NCBI RefSeq assembly: GCF_024733015.1
Contig: NZ_JANKJG010000002.1
Location: 124,001-188,000, forward strand
DNA from: Pseudosulfitobacter koreensis
GTDB lineage: Bacteria > Pseudomonadota > Alphaproteobacteria > Rhodobacterales > Rhodobacteraceae
Reading direction: 5' to 3'
Length of the DNA stretch: 64,000 nt
Shown here: positions 45,091 to 53,681 of the stretch, piece after piece
How positions within the stretch are numbered: position 1 is the stretch's first letter
Layout of the letters: the number at the start of each line of letters is the position of its first letter
Made by a program: the position numbers and the translations under genes
Notes under the pieces: generated by a model
What the model saw: the letters and a program-made list of their open reading frames with translations, nothing else
What the model was told of the DNA's origin: nothing
Databases searched by the model: none

Positions 45091-46290
45091 ATGCCCCTGA
45101 CCAACGCCCGCGACCGCTACGGTGCCGTCACCAAGACATTTCACTGGCTGATCGCGCTGCTGATCCTCACCCTGATCCCGCTGGGCCTGATCGCCAATTA
45201 CCTCCCCTACGAGACATCCGAGCAGCTCGCGACCAAGGCATGGCTGTTTTCCCTGCACAAGACGCTGGGCGTCACCGCCTTCGCCGTGGCCGTCGCCCGC
45301 ATCCTCTGGGCCGTGACCCAGACCAAACCCACGCACCTGCACCCGGAACGCAAGCTTGAAACCTTCGCCGCCGAAACCGTGCACTGGCTGCTCTACGCCA
45401 GCCTCGTCATCGTGCCGCTCTCGGGCTGGATACACCACGCCGCGGCCTCGGGCTTTGCCCCGATGTGGCTGCCCATCGGCCAGGACCTGCCGCTGGTGCC
45501 CAAATCCGAAAGCCTCAGCCACGTCTTCGCGCAAATTCACGAAATCGCCACGCACGTGCTGGAAGCCGCACTTGCCCTGCACATCCTCGGCGCGCTCAAA
45601 CACCACTTCATCGACCGCGACAGCACCCTGCGCCGCATGTGGTTCGGCACCACGACCGCGACGTCGCCGGGCGGCGCACCTGTCGCCCACCGCTCCGCCC
45701 TCGCCGCCACCGCGATCTGGGCCGTGGCCATCGCATTCGGCGCAGGCCTTGGCCTCTCCGCAGGCGAAGACGCCCGCCCCGGCACCCCCGCAGCCCTCGC
45801 CGACGTGCAATCCGACTGGCAGGTCCAGGACGGCACGCTCTCCATCGTGGTCAACCAGTTCGGCTCCGACGTCACCGGCAGCTTCGCCGACTGGACCGCC
45901 GACATCACCTTTGACGAGACCGTGCAAAACGGCATCTCCGGCGCGGTCGAGGCGACGATCTCCATCGGCTCGCTCACCCTGGGCTCCGTCACCAATCAGG
46001 CCATGGGCCCCGACTTCTTCAACGTCGACGCCTTCCCCACCGCCACCTACATCGCCGAAATCACCAGCACCTCGGAAACCACCGTGGCCCGCGGCACCCT
46101 CACGATCAAGGACCAGTCCGTCCCGCTCGACCTGCCCTTCGACCTCACCATCGACGGCATGACCGCCGTGATGCGCGGCAGCACCACGCTCGACCGCCGC
46201 GATTTCAACATCGGCGACACCATGAACGACGAAAGCAGCCTCAAATTTCCCGTCGACGTCCAGATCGAACTGACCGCCACGCGAAACTGA
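45091..46290 (+). CDS. Cytochrome b561 fused to a YceI domain
   Basis: A 399-residue membrane protein. Residues 1-180 form a cytochrome b561-type di-heme module with four membrane helices. Likely heme histidines are in TKTFHWLIAL, SLHKTLGV, ETVHWLLYA and EAALALHILGALKHH. A fifth hydrophobic segment (about 210-230) anchors a C-terminal YceI beta-barrel (about 240-399), which in other proteins binds isoprenoid lipids such as ubiquinone homologues. The start at 45091 follows GGAGA. The fusion suggests electron exchange between the heme module and a quinone-like ligand held by YceI (inference). A separate YceI gene lies just beyond, convergent. Confidence 0.9.
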   Translation: MPLTNARDRYGAVTKTFHWLIALLILTLIPLGLIANYLPYETSEQLATKAWLFSLHKTLGVTAFAVAVARILWAVTQTKPTHLHPERKLETFAAETVHWLLYASLVIVPLSGWIHHAAASGFAPMWLPIGQDLPLVPKSESLSHVFAQIHEIATHVLEAALALHILGALKHHFIDRDSTLRRMWFGTTTATSPGGAPVAHRSALAATAIWAVAIAFGAGLGLSAGEDARPGTPAALADVQSDWQVQDGTLSIVVNQFGSDVTGSFADWTADITFDETVQNGISGAVEATISIGSLTLGSVTNQAMGPDFFNVDAFPTATYIAEITSTSETTVARGTLTIKDQSVPLDLPFDLTIDGMTAVMRGSTTLDRRDFNIGDTMNDESSLKFPVDVQIELTATRN

Positions 46291-46356
46291 TTTCTTCTGG
46301 CCTTAAATATCCCCGCCGGAGGCGTCTCTTCCTCTTGCGACCCCTCGAACACGCAA

Positions 46357-46386
46357 AAAGGCCGCCGGATCACTCCGGCGGCCTTT
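46357..46386. terminator. Bidirectional terminator between the two YceI-containing genes
   Basis: A perfect 13-bp stem AAAGGCCGCCGGA / TCCGGCGGCCTTT with a 4-base loop lies between convergent stop codons. It has A-rich and T-rich flanks on opposite sides. Confidence 0.88.
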
Positions 46387-46409
46387 CTACCTTCACGTAA
46401 AGTGTACGC

Positions 46410-46979
46410 TTATTCGGCCTTCATCGCCTCGACCGAGATCATGATCTGAACTTCGTCGCTGACGAAGGGCGCGAACATGCCCATGTCGAACTCCGACCGC
46501 AGCACGGTTGTCGTCGCGCTGAACCCGGCCCAAGGCTTGCCCGCTTGCGGGTGTTCACCGACCTGGTTCAGCGTCGCGTCCAGCACCACCGACTTGGTGA
46601 TGTCATTGATCGTCAGATCGCCGGTGATCATCGCCGTGTCGTCGCCCGTCACTTCGATGCCGGTGGATGCAAAGCTGATCGTGTCGCTGTCTTCGGCGCC
46701 AAAGAAATCACCGGTCATGAAGTGTTCGAAACGCGGGTCCCAGCCGGTGATCAGGCTGTTGGCCGGAAACGACACCGACACGGACGATTGCGCGGGGTCT
46801 TCCTGGTCAAAGCTGATGTCGCCCTCGAACCCGGAATACATGCCATAGGTGGTCGAGAAACCAAGGTGCTCATAGCTGAACACGATCTGGCTGTGGCTGG
46901 GGTCAAGCGTATAGCTCTCTGCCGCAAGGGACATGGTGGCTGCGGTGGAAAGCGCTGTGGCAAGCAGAAGGGATTTCAT
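46410..46979 (-). CDS. YceI-family periplasmic lipid-binding protein
   Basis: A 189-residue secreted protein with a signal peptide (residues 1-19, ending SLAA). It has the YceI fold: YTLDPSHSQIVFSYEHLGFS, FEGDISFDQEDP, GDLTINDITKSVVLDATLNQ and GFSATTTVLRSEFDMG. Members bind polyisoprenoids and are often induced by acid or osmotic stress. The start at 46979 matches the signal peptide; the upstream frame does not. It is convergent with the cytochrome b561-YceI gene and may work with it. Confidence 0.92.
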   Translation of the reverse strand: MKSLLLATALSTAATMSLAAESYTLDPSHSQIVFSYEHLGFSTTYGMYSGFEGDISFDQEDPAQSSVSVSFPANSLITGWDPRFEHFMTGDFFGAEDSDTISFASTGIEVTGDDTAMITGDLTINDITKSVVLDATLNQVGEHPQAGKPWAGFSATTTVLRSEFDMGMFAPFVSDEVQIMISVEAMKAE

Positions 46980-47138
46980 GATCGGTGATACTCCGTGTTG
47001 ATTGAACTCTGCCCCACCATGTCGCACTTTCGGGCACGCGATCAACTCGGCACAGATCAACACCTCGTGCGCGCAACTGAACACTGGACCTGTGCGGGCC
47101 CGCAACCTTGCGTTCCGGCGGGCGCAGACATCACCCTG

Positions 47139-47642
47139 TTACAGCTTGCCCGCGTCGCGCAGACCCGCCACCAGGAACCGCAGCGTGCCGGGGTCCGCAG
47201 GGGCCACTTCCGCCAGCAGCCTGCCGCCCGCATCCCACAGCGTCACCGTGTCGTCGCGCCGCTCCACTCGGCCCAGTTCGGCAAAGCTGCACTCGTGCAG
47301 CACCTGCGCACGCCCACGCCCGCGCCGCACCAGCCGCACGCGGCTGCGCATCACGTCGATCTCTGCCTCGGGCGCATCGGGTGTCGCCCAGCACTGGATC
47401 AGCGCAAGACCGACAAACCCCGCCACCAGCGACAAGACCAGCTTGATCAGCGCCAGATCCGCCGTCATCCCGCCACCGGGTGAAATCCAAAGCCCCGCAG
47501 CCGCCAGAACCAGTCCCGCGCCCACGATCCGCAACAGCATCCGCGCCACCATGCAGGCCCCGTCCAATGATCGGATCGGTGCGTTCAGGATCGCGCGGCT
47601 TGTCTCGGAATGGTTGCACAGATAGTCGGGTGTTGCGGTCAT
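47139..47642 (-). CDS. Membrane protein of unknown function
   Basis: A 167-residue protein I do not recognise. It has a 30-residue soluble lead and two hydrophobic segments (about 34-53 and 63-84). A C-terminal soluble domain of about 80 residues (VRLVRRGRGRAQVLHECSFA, VTLWDAGGRLLAEV) could be a small beta fold. An internal ATG at codon 31 would start right before the first helix and is a possible alternative. The rpsF operon is divergent upstream. Confidence 0.6.
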   Translation of the reverse strand: MTATPDYLCNHSETSRAILNAPIRSLDGACMVARMLLRIVGAGLVLAAAGLWISPGGGMTADLALIKLVLSLVAGFVGLALIQCWATPDAPEAEIDVMRSRVRLVRRGRGRAQVLHECSFAELGRVERRDDTVTLWDAGGRLLAEVAPADPGTLRFLVAGLRDAGKL

Positions 47643-47981
47643 GATAGGCCCTGCTGCTGTCAGGACATGATTTGCCCCGCCTCATCTGTGTGCTGCGAAG
47701 TGGGCAGCAATGCGGCACGGACCGGACCAGCGCAGGGCAATCTGGCGATCAGCCTGACGATCCGGCGCAATGCGCCCTGTACCGCCCGGCGCCCTGCGCC
47801 CTGTACCGACGCAGCCGCCCCCCCCCTGCACAGGACCGCGCCGCTTGCGCCCCCGCCCAAACCGTGTATATGGGCACTTCCTTTTGCACCTCATCTGAAC
47901 CGCGCAGACTCTCGTGCCGAAGCCGCAAAGGGACTTGAACGCTTCGTCTATGAAATGCGCCTTGATATAAATGGAGCATAC
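47643..47981. other. Spacer upstream of rpsF with 14-bp direct repeats
   Basis: This 339-bp gap has no convincing gene. TGCGCCCTGTACCG occurs twice, at 47771-47784 and 47795-47808, 24 bp apart. The last 100 bp (from the CGTGTATATGGGCA patch near 47860) should hold the rpsF promoter and leader. Many bacteria have an S6:S18-binding leader RNA here; I could not fold one convincingly by eye. Confidence 0.5.
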
Positions 47982-48335
47982 ATGCCTTTCTACGAGCATG
48001 TCATGATCGCACGCCAGGACTTGTCGAACACACAAGCCGAAGGCCTGATCGAACATTTTGGCACCGTCCTCGCCGACAACGGCGGCACCCTGGTTGAAAA
48101 CGAATACTGGGGCGTCAAGACGATGGCGTACAAGATCAACAAGAACCGCAAAGGCCACTACGCCTTCATGCGCACCGACGCACCGGCCTCTGCCGTGCAA
48201 GAGATGGAACGCCTGATGCGTCTGCACGACGACGTCATGCGCGTGCTGACCATCAAGGTCGACGCGCACCAGGAAGGCCCGTCGGTCCAGATGCAGAAAC
48301 GTGACGAACGCGACACCCGTCGCGAACGCCGCTGA
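47982..48335 (+). CDS. rpsF: 30S ribosomal protein S6
   Basis: A 117-residue ribosomal protein that pairs with S18 on the platform of the small subunit. It starts MPFYEHVMIARQDLSNTQAE and contains YWGVKTMAYKINKNRKGHYAFM, the conserved core. A basic/acidic tail (QKRDERDTRRERR) ends it. GGAG lies before the ATG at 47982. It is first in the rpsF-rpsR-rplI operon. Confidence 0.98.
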   Translation: MPFYEHVMIARQDLSNTQAEGLIEHFGTVLADNGGTLVENEYWGVKTMAYKINKNRKGHYAFMRTDAPASAVQEMERLMRLHDDVMRVLTIKVDAHQEGPSVQMQKRDERDTRRERR

Positions 48336-48361
48336 ACCCCGAGCAAAAGAGGAGCTAACCC

Positions 48362-48589
48362 ATGGCTGCAAAACCATTTTTCCGCCGTCGCAAAGTGTGC
48401 CCTTTCTCGGGTGAGAACGCGCCCGCGATCGACTACAAGGACACGCGTCTGCTGCAACGCTACATTTCCGAGCGCGGCAAGATCGTGCCCTCGCGCATCA
48501 CCGCCGTTTCGGCCAAGAAGCAACGCGAACTGGCCCGTGCCATCAAACGCGCCCGCTTCCTCGCCCTGCTGCCCTACGCAGTGAAATAA
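48362..48589 (+). CDS. rpsR: 30S ribosomal protein S18
   Basis: A 75-residue basic protein of normal length: [38 protein letters not shown] and the C-terminal [13 protein letters not shown]. It forms the S6:S18 heterodimer with the product of the gene 26 bp upstream. An AGAGGAG ribosome site precedes it. Confidence 0.98.
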   Translation: MAAKPFFRRRKVCPFSGENAPAIDYKDTRLLQRYISERGKIVPSRITAVSAKKQRELARAIKRARFLALLPYAVK

Positions 48590-48601
48590 GGAGCCAAGCA
48601 C

Positions 48602-49234
48602 ATGCAACTGATCCTTCTCGAACGCGTGGCCAAACTGGGCCAGATGGGCGACGTCGTCGACGTCAAAGCCGGTTTCGCGCGCAACTACCTTCTGCCCCAG
48701 GGCAAGGCGCTGTCCGCTTCCGAGCGTAACATCGCAGACTTCGAAGCCCGCAAGGTCGTCCTCGAAGCGCAGAACCTTGAGACCAAGAAAGAAGCCGAAG
48801 CGCTTGGCAACAAACTCAACGGACAGCAGTTCGTCGTGATTCGCCAGGCGTCGGACGGCGGCAACCTCTACGGTTCGGTCACCACCCGTGACGCAGCCGA
48901 AGCCGCCAGCGCCGAAGGTTTCTCGCTGGACCGCAAACAGGTCGTCATCGTTCAGCCGATCAAACAGCTGGGCCTGCACGAAGTCCAGGTGACCCTGCAC
49001 CCCGAAGTCGAAGTGACAATCGAGCTGAACGTCGCACGTTCGGTCGAAGAAGCTGAACTTCAGGCCTCGGGCAAGTCGATCCAGGAACTGGCAGCGGAAG
49101 AAGAAGCCGCAGCCGATTTCGAAATCTCCGAGCTGTTCGAAGACATCGGTGCCGCGGCATCCGACGACGACGATCTGGCAGAATCCGTCTCCAACGACGC
49201 CTCCGAAGGCGACGACGAGACCGCTTCCAACTGA
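48602..49234 (+). CDS. rplI: 50S ribosomal protein L9
   Basis: A 210-residue L9. Residues 1-150 are the usual two-domain protein ([34 protein letters not shown], the connecting helix, and the C-terminal RNA-binding domain). The last 50 residues are an added tail rich in Glu, Asp and Ala ([21 protein letters not shown]), which is common in alphaproteobacterial L9. GGAG precedes the ATG, 12 bp after rpsR, and a terminator follows. Confidence 0.97.
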   Translation: MQLILLERVAKLGQMGDVVDVKAGFARNYLLPQGKALSASERNIADFEARKVVLEAQNLETKKEAEALGNKLNGQQFVVIRQASDGGNLYGSVTTRDAAEAASAEGFSLDRKQVVIVQPIKQLGLHEVQVTLHPEVEVTIELNVARSVEEAELQASGKSIQELAAEEEAAADFEISELFEDIGAAASDDDDLAESVSNDASEGDDETASN

Positions 49235-49265
49235 TCGCGCCACCCGCGCACAGCACAGCACACAA

Positions 49266-49292
49266 GGCCGCCCTCCGGGGCGGTCTTTTTTT
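49266..49292 (+). terminator. Rho-independent terminator of rpsF-rpsR-rplI
   Basis: An 8-bp stem GGCCGCCC / GGGCGGTC with loop TCCG is followed directly by seven T. It starts 31 bp past the rplI stop. Confidence 0.93.
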
Positions 49293-49436
49293 ATGGCCAC
49301 ATGTCCCCTTTGGCGGGCCCCCCGCGCCTCTCCGCCGCCCCATAGGCGCCTTCGCGCGCATCCCGGGCCAAGCCTATGGCCTGAATCACGCAGACGGGTC
49401 TACATCACCGGCAGATTAACTGTTCACGGTATAAAC

Positions 49437-49922
49437 ATGCCTTCACTCACACGCCGCACCGCCTTGATGATGCTGCTCTGCACCCCCGCCCTGTCGGCCT
49501 GCAGCGCGGGCACTCCGGACCCCAAAGCCCCCGGTTTCATGGAGCCGCCGCTCTACCCCAACGAGACGCCCCAGCTGCGCCGCCTGATCAACCAGTACGC
49601 CGACACCTACGAAGTCCCGCGCCCGCTGGTCCACCGCCTCGCCATCCGCGAAAGCACCCACCGCCCCGGCGCACGAAACGGCCCCTATTACGGCCTGTTG
49701 CAGATCCTGCCTGCCACAGCCCGCAGCATGGGCCACAAGGGGTCCGCCAGCGACCTTCTGGACCCGGAAACCAACCTCAAATACGGCGTCAAATACCTGC
49801 GCGGCGCGTGGCTTTTGTCCGACGGCGACATGAGCACCGCAATCCACTGGTACGCCCGTGGCTACTACTACGAAGCCAAGAAGCGCGGCATGCTGGTCGA
49901 GACTGGTTTGCGCAAGGGCTGA
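49437..49922 (+). CDS. Lytic transglycosylase lipoprotein (SLT family)
   Basis: A 161-residue outer-envelope lipoprotein. The signal peptide ends in the lipobox LSAC (Cys near residue 21). The rest is a compact lysozyme-like SLT domain. The catalytic Glu lies in LAIRESTHRPGARNG, followed by YYGLLQILPATARSMG, NLKYGVKYLRGA and IHWYARGY. It cleaves peptidoglycan to 1,6-anhydro products. The start at 49437 is chosen for the signal peptide; the frame is open for 288 bases before it, but that part is Arg/Pro-rich and overlaps the rplI terminator. Confidence 0.9.
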   Translation: MPSLTRRTALMMLLCTPALSACSAGTPDPKAPGFMEPPLYPNETPQLRRLINQYADTYEVPRPLVHRLAIRESTHRPGARNGPYYGLLQILPATARSMGHKGSASDLLDPETNLKYGVKYLRGAWLLSDGDMSTAIHWYARGYYYEAKKRGMLVETGLRKG

Positions 49923-50128
49923 GAAAACAGCACCAAAGCCCGGAATCAAGGTGCGTAGCACCGCCGGGCAGCGCCCGACCGCCCCATGGGCGGGCGCTTT
50001 CTCACCGCATTGCACCTCTTCATCCGCACGCCAAAGCGGCGACATAAAGTGGCACGAACGAACGTATAGGCGCCCCCCCGCGGTCAGGCGCTGCCCTGTG
50101 TGGTGATCTGAGCGTCACCCCAAAAGCA

Positions 50129-50156
50129 AAAAGGCCGCCCCGAAAGGCGGCCTTTT
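50129..50156. terminator. Terminator of tig (also facing the transglycosylase gene)
   Basis: A perfect 11-bp stem AAAAGGCCGCC / GGCGGCCTTTT with a 6-base loop lies 35 bp past the tig stop. Its A and T flanks allow it to work from both sides. Confidence 0.88.
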
Positions 50157-50190
50157 CCAATTCCAGACCCCGAAAGGCCCCGCGAAAGAC

Positions 50191-51522
50191 TTATTCGTCT
50201 TCCAGCTTCTCGACGGCTTTCTGCAACTCGTCCTTCGAGATTTCCTTCTCGGTGACCGACGCCTTGTCGAACACGTAATCGACGACCTTGTCCTCGAACA
50301 GCGGCGCGCGCAGCTGCTGCTGCATCTGCGGGTTCTGCTGCACGAATTCAAAGAACTGGCGTTCCTGACCGGGGTACTGACGCGCCTGGTTCATCACCGC
50401 CTGGCTCATCTCGGCATCGGTCACTTCGACCTCGGCCTTCTGACCCAGATCGGCCAGCAACAGGCCCAGACGCACGCGGCGCTCTGCCAGTGCCTTGTGC
50501 TCGTCCGTGGGCGTCACGTCGGGGTGATCGTGGCCTTCGACGTCGGGGTTTTCCTCGTGCCACAGCTGGTGCGCGATCTGACCGGCTTCGGCATCCACCA
50601 GCGACGGCGGCAGATCAAAGCTCACGGCCTTGTCCAGTTCGTCCAGCAGGCCACGCTTCATCACCGCACGTGCGGCTCCGGCGTATTCGGCTTCCAGACG
50701 CTCGGCGATCTGACCTTTCAGCGCGTCCAGATCCTCGGCACCGAATTTCTTCGCCATCTCGTCGTTGATCTCGGCTTTCGCAGGCTCCTTGACGGCTTTG
50801 ATCGTGCAATCGAACACGGCCTCTTTGCCTGCCAGGTTTTCGGCCTGATAATCCTCGGGGAAGGAGACCGTCACGGCTTTCTCTTCGCCTTCCTTCACGC
50901 CGACCAGCTGATCCTCGAAACCGGGGATAAAGCTGTTGGAGCCCAGAACCAGCGGGTAATCTTCGGCAGAACCGCCTTCGAACGCTTCGCCGTCAACCTT
51001 GCCGACGAAATCCATCACGACCTGATCGCCGTCCTTGGCTTTCGAGCCCTTCTTGCGGTCTTTGAAATCCTGCGCGGTTTCGGCCAGGTTGCCCAGTGCC
51101 TCGTCCACAGCCGCGTCGTCCGATTTCACCACCAGCTTTTCCAGCTTGATCGTGCTCAGGTCCACTTCGGGGATTTCGGGCAGCTTTTCATAGGACATCT
51201 CGACGTTGACGTCGTCGCCCTCTTTCCAGTTCTCGTTGGTCATCTTGACCTCGGGCTGCATCGCAGGACGATCGCCGCTGTCTTCAAAATGCTTGGCCAT
51301 CGCGCCGTCGACGCTTTCCTGCATGACTTCGCCCATGATGCGCGGGCCGAACTGCTTTTTCAGCAGCGCCATCGGAACCTTGCCTTTGCGAAAGCCCTTC
51401 ATTTCGACTTCGGGCTGCGCCTCGGCCAGTTTCTCGTTCACTTTGGCTTCGATCTCGGCCGCAGTGATCGTGATGGCATAGCCGCGTTTCAAACCTTCGT
51501 TCAGCGTCTCGGTGACCTGCAT
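50191..51522 (-). CDS. tig: Trigger factor
   Basis: A 443-residue ribosome-bound chaperone and prolyl isomerase. The N-terminal domain has the ribosome-binding signature [17 protein letters not shown]. The FKBP-type domain (about residues 160-245) has [20 protein letters not shown] and [20 protein letters not shown]. The C-terminal helical arms follow, ending in a Glu/Lys-rich tail. The length is typical. It has its own terminator and probably its own promoter. Confidence 0.98.
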   Translation of the reverse strand: MQVTETLNEGLKRGYAITITAAEIEAKVNEKLAEAQPEVEMKGFRKGKVPMALLKKQFGPRIMGEVMQESVDGAMAKHFEDSGDRPAMQPEVKMTNENWKEGDDVNVEMSYEKLPEIPEVDLSTIKLEKLVVKSDDAAVDEALGNLAETAQDFKDRKKGSKAKDGDQVVMDFVGKVDGEAFEGGSAEDYPLVLGSNSFIPGFEDQLVGVKEGEEKAVTVSFPEDYQAENLAGKEAVFDCTIKAVKEPAKAEINDEMAKKFGAEDLDALKGQIAERLEAEYAGAARAVMKRGLLDELDKAVSFDLPPSLVDAEAGQIAHQLWHEENPDVEGHDHPDVTPTDEHKALAERRVRLGLLLADLGQKAEVEVTDAEMSQAVMNQARQYPGQERQFFEFVQQNPQMQQQLRAPLFEDKVVDYVFDKASVTEKEISKDELQKAVEKLEDE

Positions 51523-51622
51523 GTGTGCTCCATAGCATATTCGCCCCCCGGTGTGGGGTGCGTGGCAAAATTTGCGCCGTTCTATTGGCCCATCGGACCG
51601 GGCGCAAGGGGTTGAGGGTGCA

Positions 51623-51654
51623 AATCCGCGCAGCCCGACAGAGCTGCGCGGATT
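51623..51654 (-). terminator. Hairpin downstream of dctM
   Basis: A 12-bp stem AATCCGCGCAGC / GCTGCGCGGATT with an 8-base loop lies 31 bp past the dctM stop. Only a short T run follows, so termination may be partial. Confidence 0.65.
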
Positions 51655-51684
51655 AAAGTGATCTGAGGCGCGCCCGCGCCGCGA

Positions 51685-52998
51685 TCAGTTGTAAAACAGG
51701 TTCGGCAGATAAAGCGCGATGTTCGGGAACAGGATGATCAGGAAGACCCCCACCAGCGTCACGATCACATAAGGGATCACCGACACATAGATATCGCCCA
51801 TCGTCACGCCCGCCGGTGCCACCCCCTTGAGGTAAAAGAGGTTGAACCCGAAGGGCGGCGTCATATAACCCACTTCCATCATGATGATGAACAAGATACC
51901 GAACCAGATCGGATCGAACCCTGCTTGCTGCACCACCGGCAGGAACACCGGCAGCGTGATCAGCATGATCCCCACAGGGTCCAGCACCATCCCGAAGAAG
52001 AACAGCACCACCAGCATGAACGCCAGCGCCCCCCAGCGACCGCCCGGAATATAGGACATCAGATCGCCGATCAGGCTGCTTGCCCCCAGCGCCGTATAGG
52101 CCGTGGAAAACGCATGAGCCGCGAACAGGATCCAGATGATCAGCGCCGTCAGCTTCAGCGTGGCAATCGACGCCTCGTGGATCACCTTCCACGACAGCTG
52201 CCGGTTCACACCCGTGGCAAACAGCGCGCCGAACACACCGATGGCCGCAGCCTCGGTCGCCGTGGCGAACCCGCCAAAGATCGCGCCCAGAACGATCGTC
52301 ACGATCAGGATCGGCAGGATCACCGCGCGCAGCGACCGGAACTTCTGCCCCCAGCTCGCCCGCTCCTCGGGCGGCAGCGCCGGGCCCAGGTCAGGCTGCA
52401 ACCAGCAGCGGATGCCGATATAAAGCGACACCAGCACGAACAGCGTCAGGCCCGGCCCCACACCGGCGGCGAACAGACGCCCCACCGACACCTCGGTCAG
52501 CAACGCATAAAGCACCATCAGGATCGACGGCGGGATCAGGATGCCCCAGCCCCCGCCCGCGTTGATCGCCCCCAACGCCAGCTTCTTGTCGTACCCCCGC
52601 TCCAGCATCTTGGGCAGCGCAATGGTGCCCATCGTCACCACCGCAGCTCCCGAAATGCCGGACATCGCGGCGAAGATCACGCAGATCAGCACCGTGCCGA
52701 TGGCCAGACCGCCGCGCAGCCCACCCCACCACTGGTGCATCATATCGTAAAGATCATTTGCAACCCCCGACTTTTCCAACAGGATCGCCATGAACACGAA
52801 CAGCGGAATCGCCATCAGCGTGGGGTTCTGCATCGTCTCCCACATCTTCGAGGCCAGCAGGTAAAACCCGATATCGCCCATCTCGAAATACAGGAACACC
52901 ACCGAAACACCGCCCAGCACAAAGGCCAGCGGCGTGCCCAGCAGCAAAAAGACCAGCAGGCTGCCGAAAAACAGCAGGGTCAGAAGTTCGACGCTCAT
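51685..52998 (-). CDS. dctM: TRAP transporter large permease (DctM)
   Basis: A 437-residue, highly hydrophobic protein with about 12 membrane segments, the sodium-coupled transport subunit of a tripartite ATP-independent periplasmic transporter. Typical motifs are GTPLAFVLGGVSV, AMSGISGAAVVTMGTIALPKML, AGGGWGILIPPSILMVLYA and GVFGALFATGVNR. It overlaps dctQ by four bases. The substrate cannot be told from this subunit. Confidence 0.95.
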   Translation of the reverse strand: MSVELLTLLFFGSLLVFLLLGTPLAFVLGGVSVVFLYFEMGDIGFYLLASKMWETMQNPTLMAIPLFVFMAILLEKSGVANDLYDMMHQWWGGLRGGLAIGTVLICVIFAAMSGISGAAVVTMGTIALPKMLERGYDKKLALGAINAGGGWGILIPPSILMVLYALLTEVSVGRLFAAGVGPGLTLFVLVSLYIGIRCWLQPDLGPALPPEERASWGQKFRSLRAVILPILIVTIVLGAIFGGFATATEAAAIGVFGALFATGVNRQLSWKVIHEASIATLKLTALIIWILFAAHAFSTAYTALGASSLIGDLMSYIPGGRWGALAFMLVVLFFFGMVLDPVGIMLITLPVFLPVVQQAGFDPIWFGILFIIMMEVGYMTPPFGFNLFYLKGVAPAGVTMGDIYVSVIPYVIVTLVGVFLIILFPNIALYLPNLFYN

Positions 52999-53561
52999 CG
53001 CTGCATCTCCTTGGCATCTTCGTGATCGGGGTCAGGTGCGCCGGGCTTGCCGAACACGTCGTCGGGCACCGGCAGGCCGCGCACCACGCGAATGTCGGAC
53101 CAAAGCCGGATAAAACCCTGCAACAGCAGCAGTGCCGCCGCCACCGGGATCATGATCTTGGTCGGCCACAGCGGCGCGCGCCACATCGACTGCGACCGCT
53201 CCCAATCCTCCACCGCTTCGGCGGCGATGTCATAGCCCTGCCACAGCAGCACCCCGACAAACAGCGCGAACAGCGGCCAGGTCAGAATGTCCAGCATCGC
53301 ACGCCGCCGCAGGCTTTGCGCGCCATAGATGATGTCGACATTGACGTGCCCACGCTCGATCAGCAGGTAGCCACCGCCGATGACGGCATAGACGCCAAAG
53401 ATCAGCGTCGCCAGCTCCGCGGTCCAGATCGCCGGACTGCCGACCAGATAGCGCATGACCACATCGGCCAGCAGCAGGGCAAAGATCACCAGAACGGCCA
53501 GCGAGGCCCACTTCCCGATAAACCTGTTCACGCGCGTGACGGCGCGGGCCAGTTGAAACAT
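52995..53561 (-). CDS. dctQ: TRAP transporter small permease (DctQ)
   Basis: A 188-residue membrane subunit with four helices. The helix 3 start region RRRAMLDILTWPLFALFVG and WRAPLWPTKIMIPVAAALLL are typical DctQ features. The last 30 residues form a charged cytoplasmic tail. It overlaps dctM by four bases and is separated from dctP by 120 bp with a strong hairpin. Confidence 0.92.
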   Translation of the reverse strand: MFQLARAVTRVNRFIGKWASLAVLVIFALLLADVVMRYLVGSPAIWTAELATLIFGVYAVIGGGYLLIERGHVNVDIIYGAQSLRRRAMLDILTWPLFALFVGVLLWQGYDIAAEAVEDWERSQSMWRAPLWPTKIMIPVAAALLLLQGFIRLWSDIRVVRGLPVPDDVFGKPGAPDPDHEDAKEMQR

Positions 53562-53589
53562 GTCACTGTCTCCTGATTGGGGGGCAAAG

Positions 53590-53621
53590 CGCCTGCGCCG
53601 CCGATCAGGGCAGCGCAGGCG
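53590..53621 (-). promoter_or_regulatory. Hairpin between dctP and dctQ
   Basis: A 9-bp GC-rich stem (CGCCTGCGC / GCGCAGGCG) with a 14-base loop sits in the dctP-dctQ gap and has no T tract. Such hairpins between binding-protein and permease genes often stabilise the upstream mRNA or reduce read-through, giving more binding protein than permease. Confidence 0.55.
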
Positions 53622-53681
53622 TCATGAGATCGGACGCCCGGCAGAGGTCAAAGAACCCTCGGGCATCCGCAAAGCTTTGAT

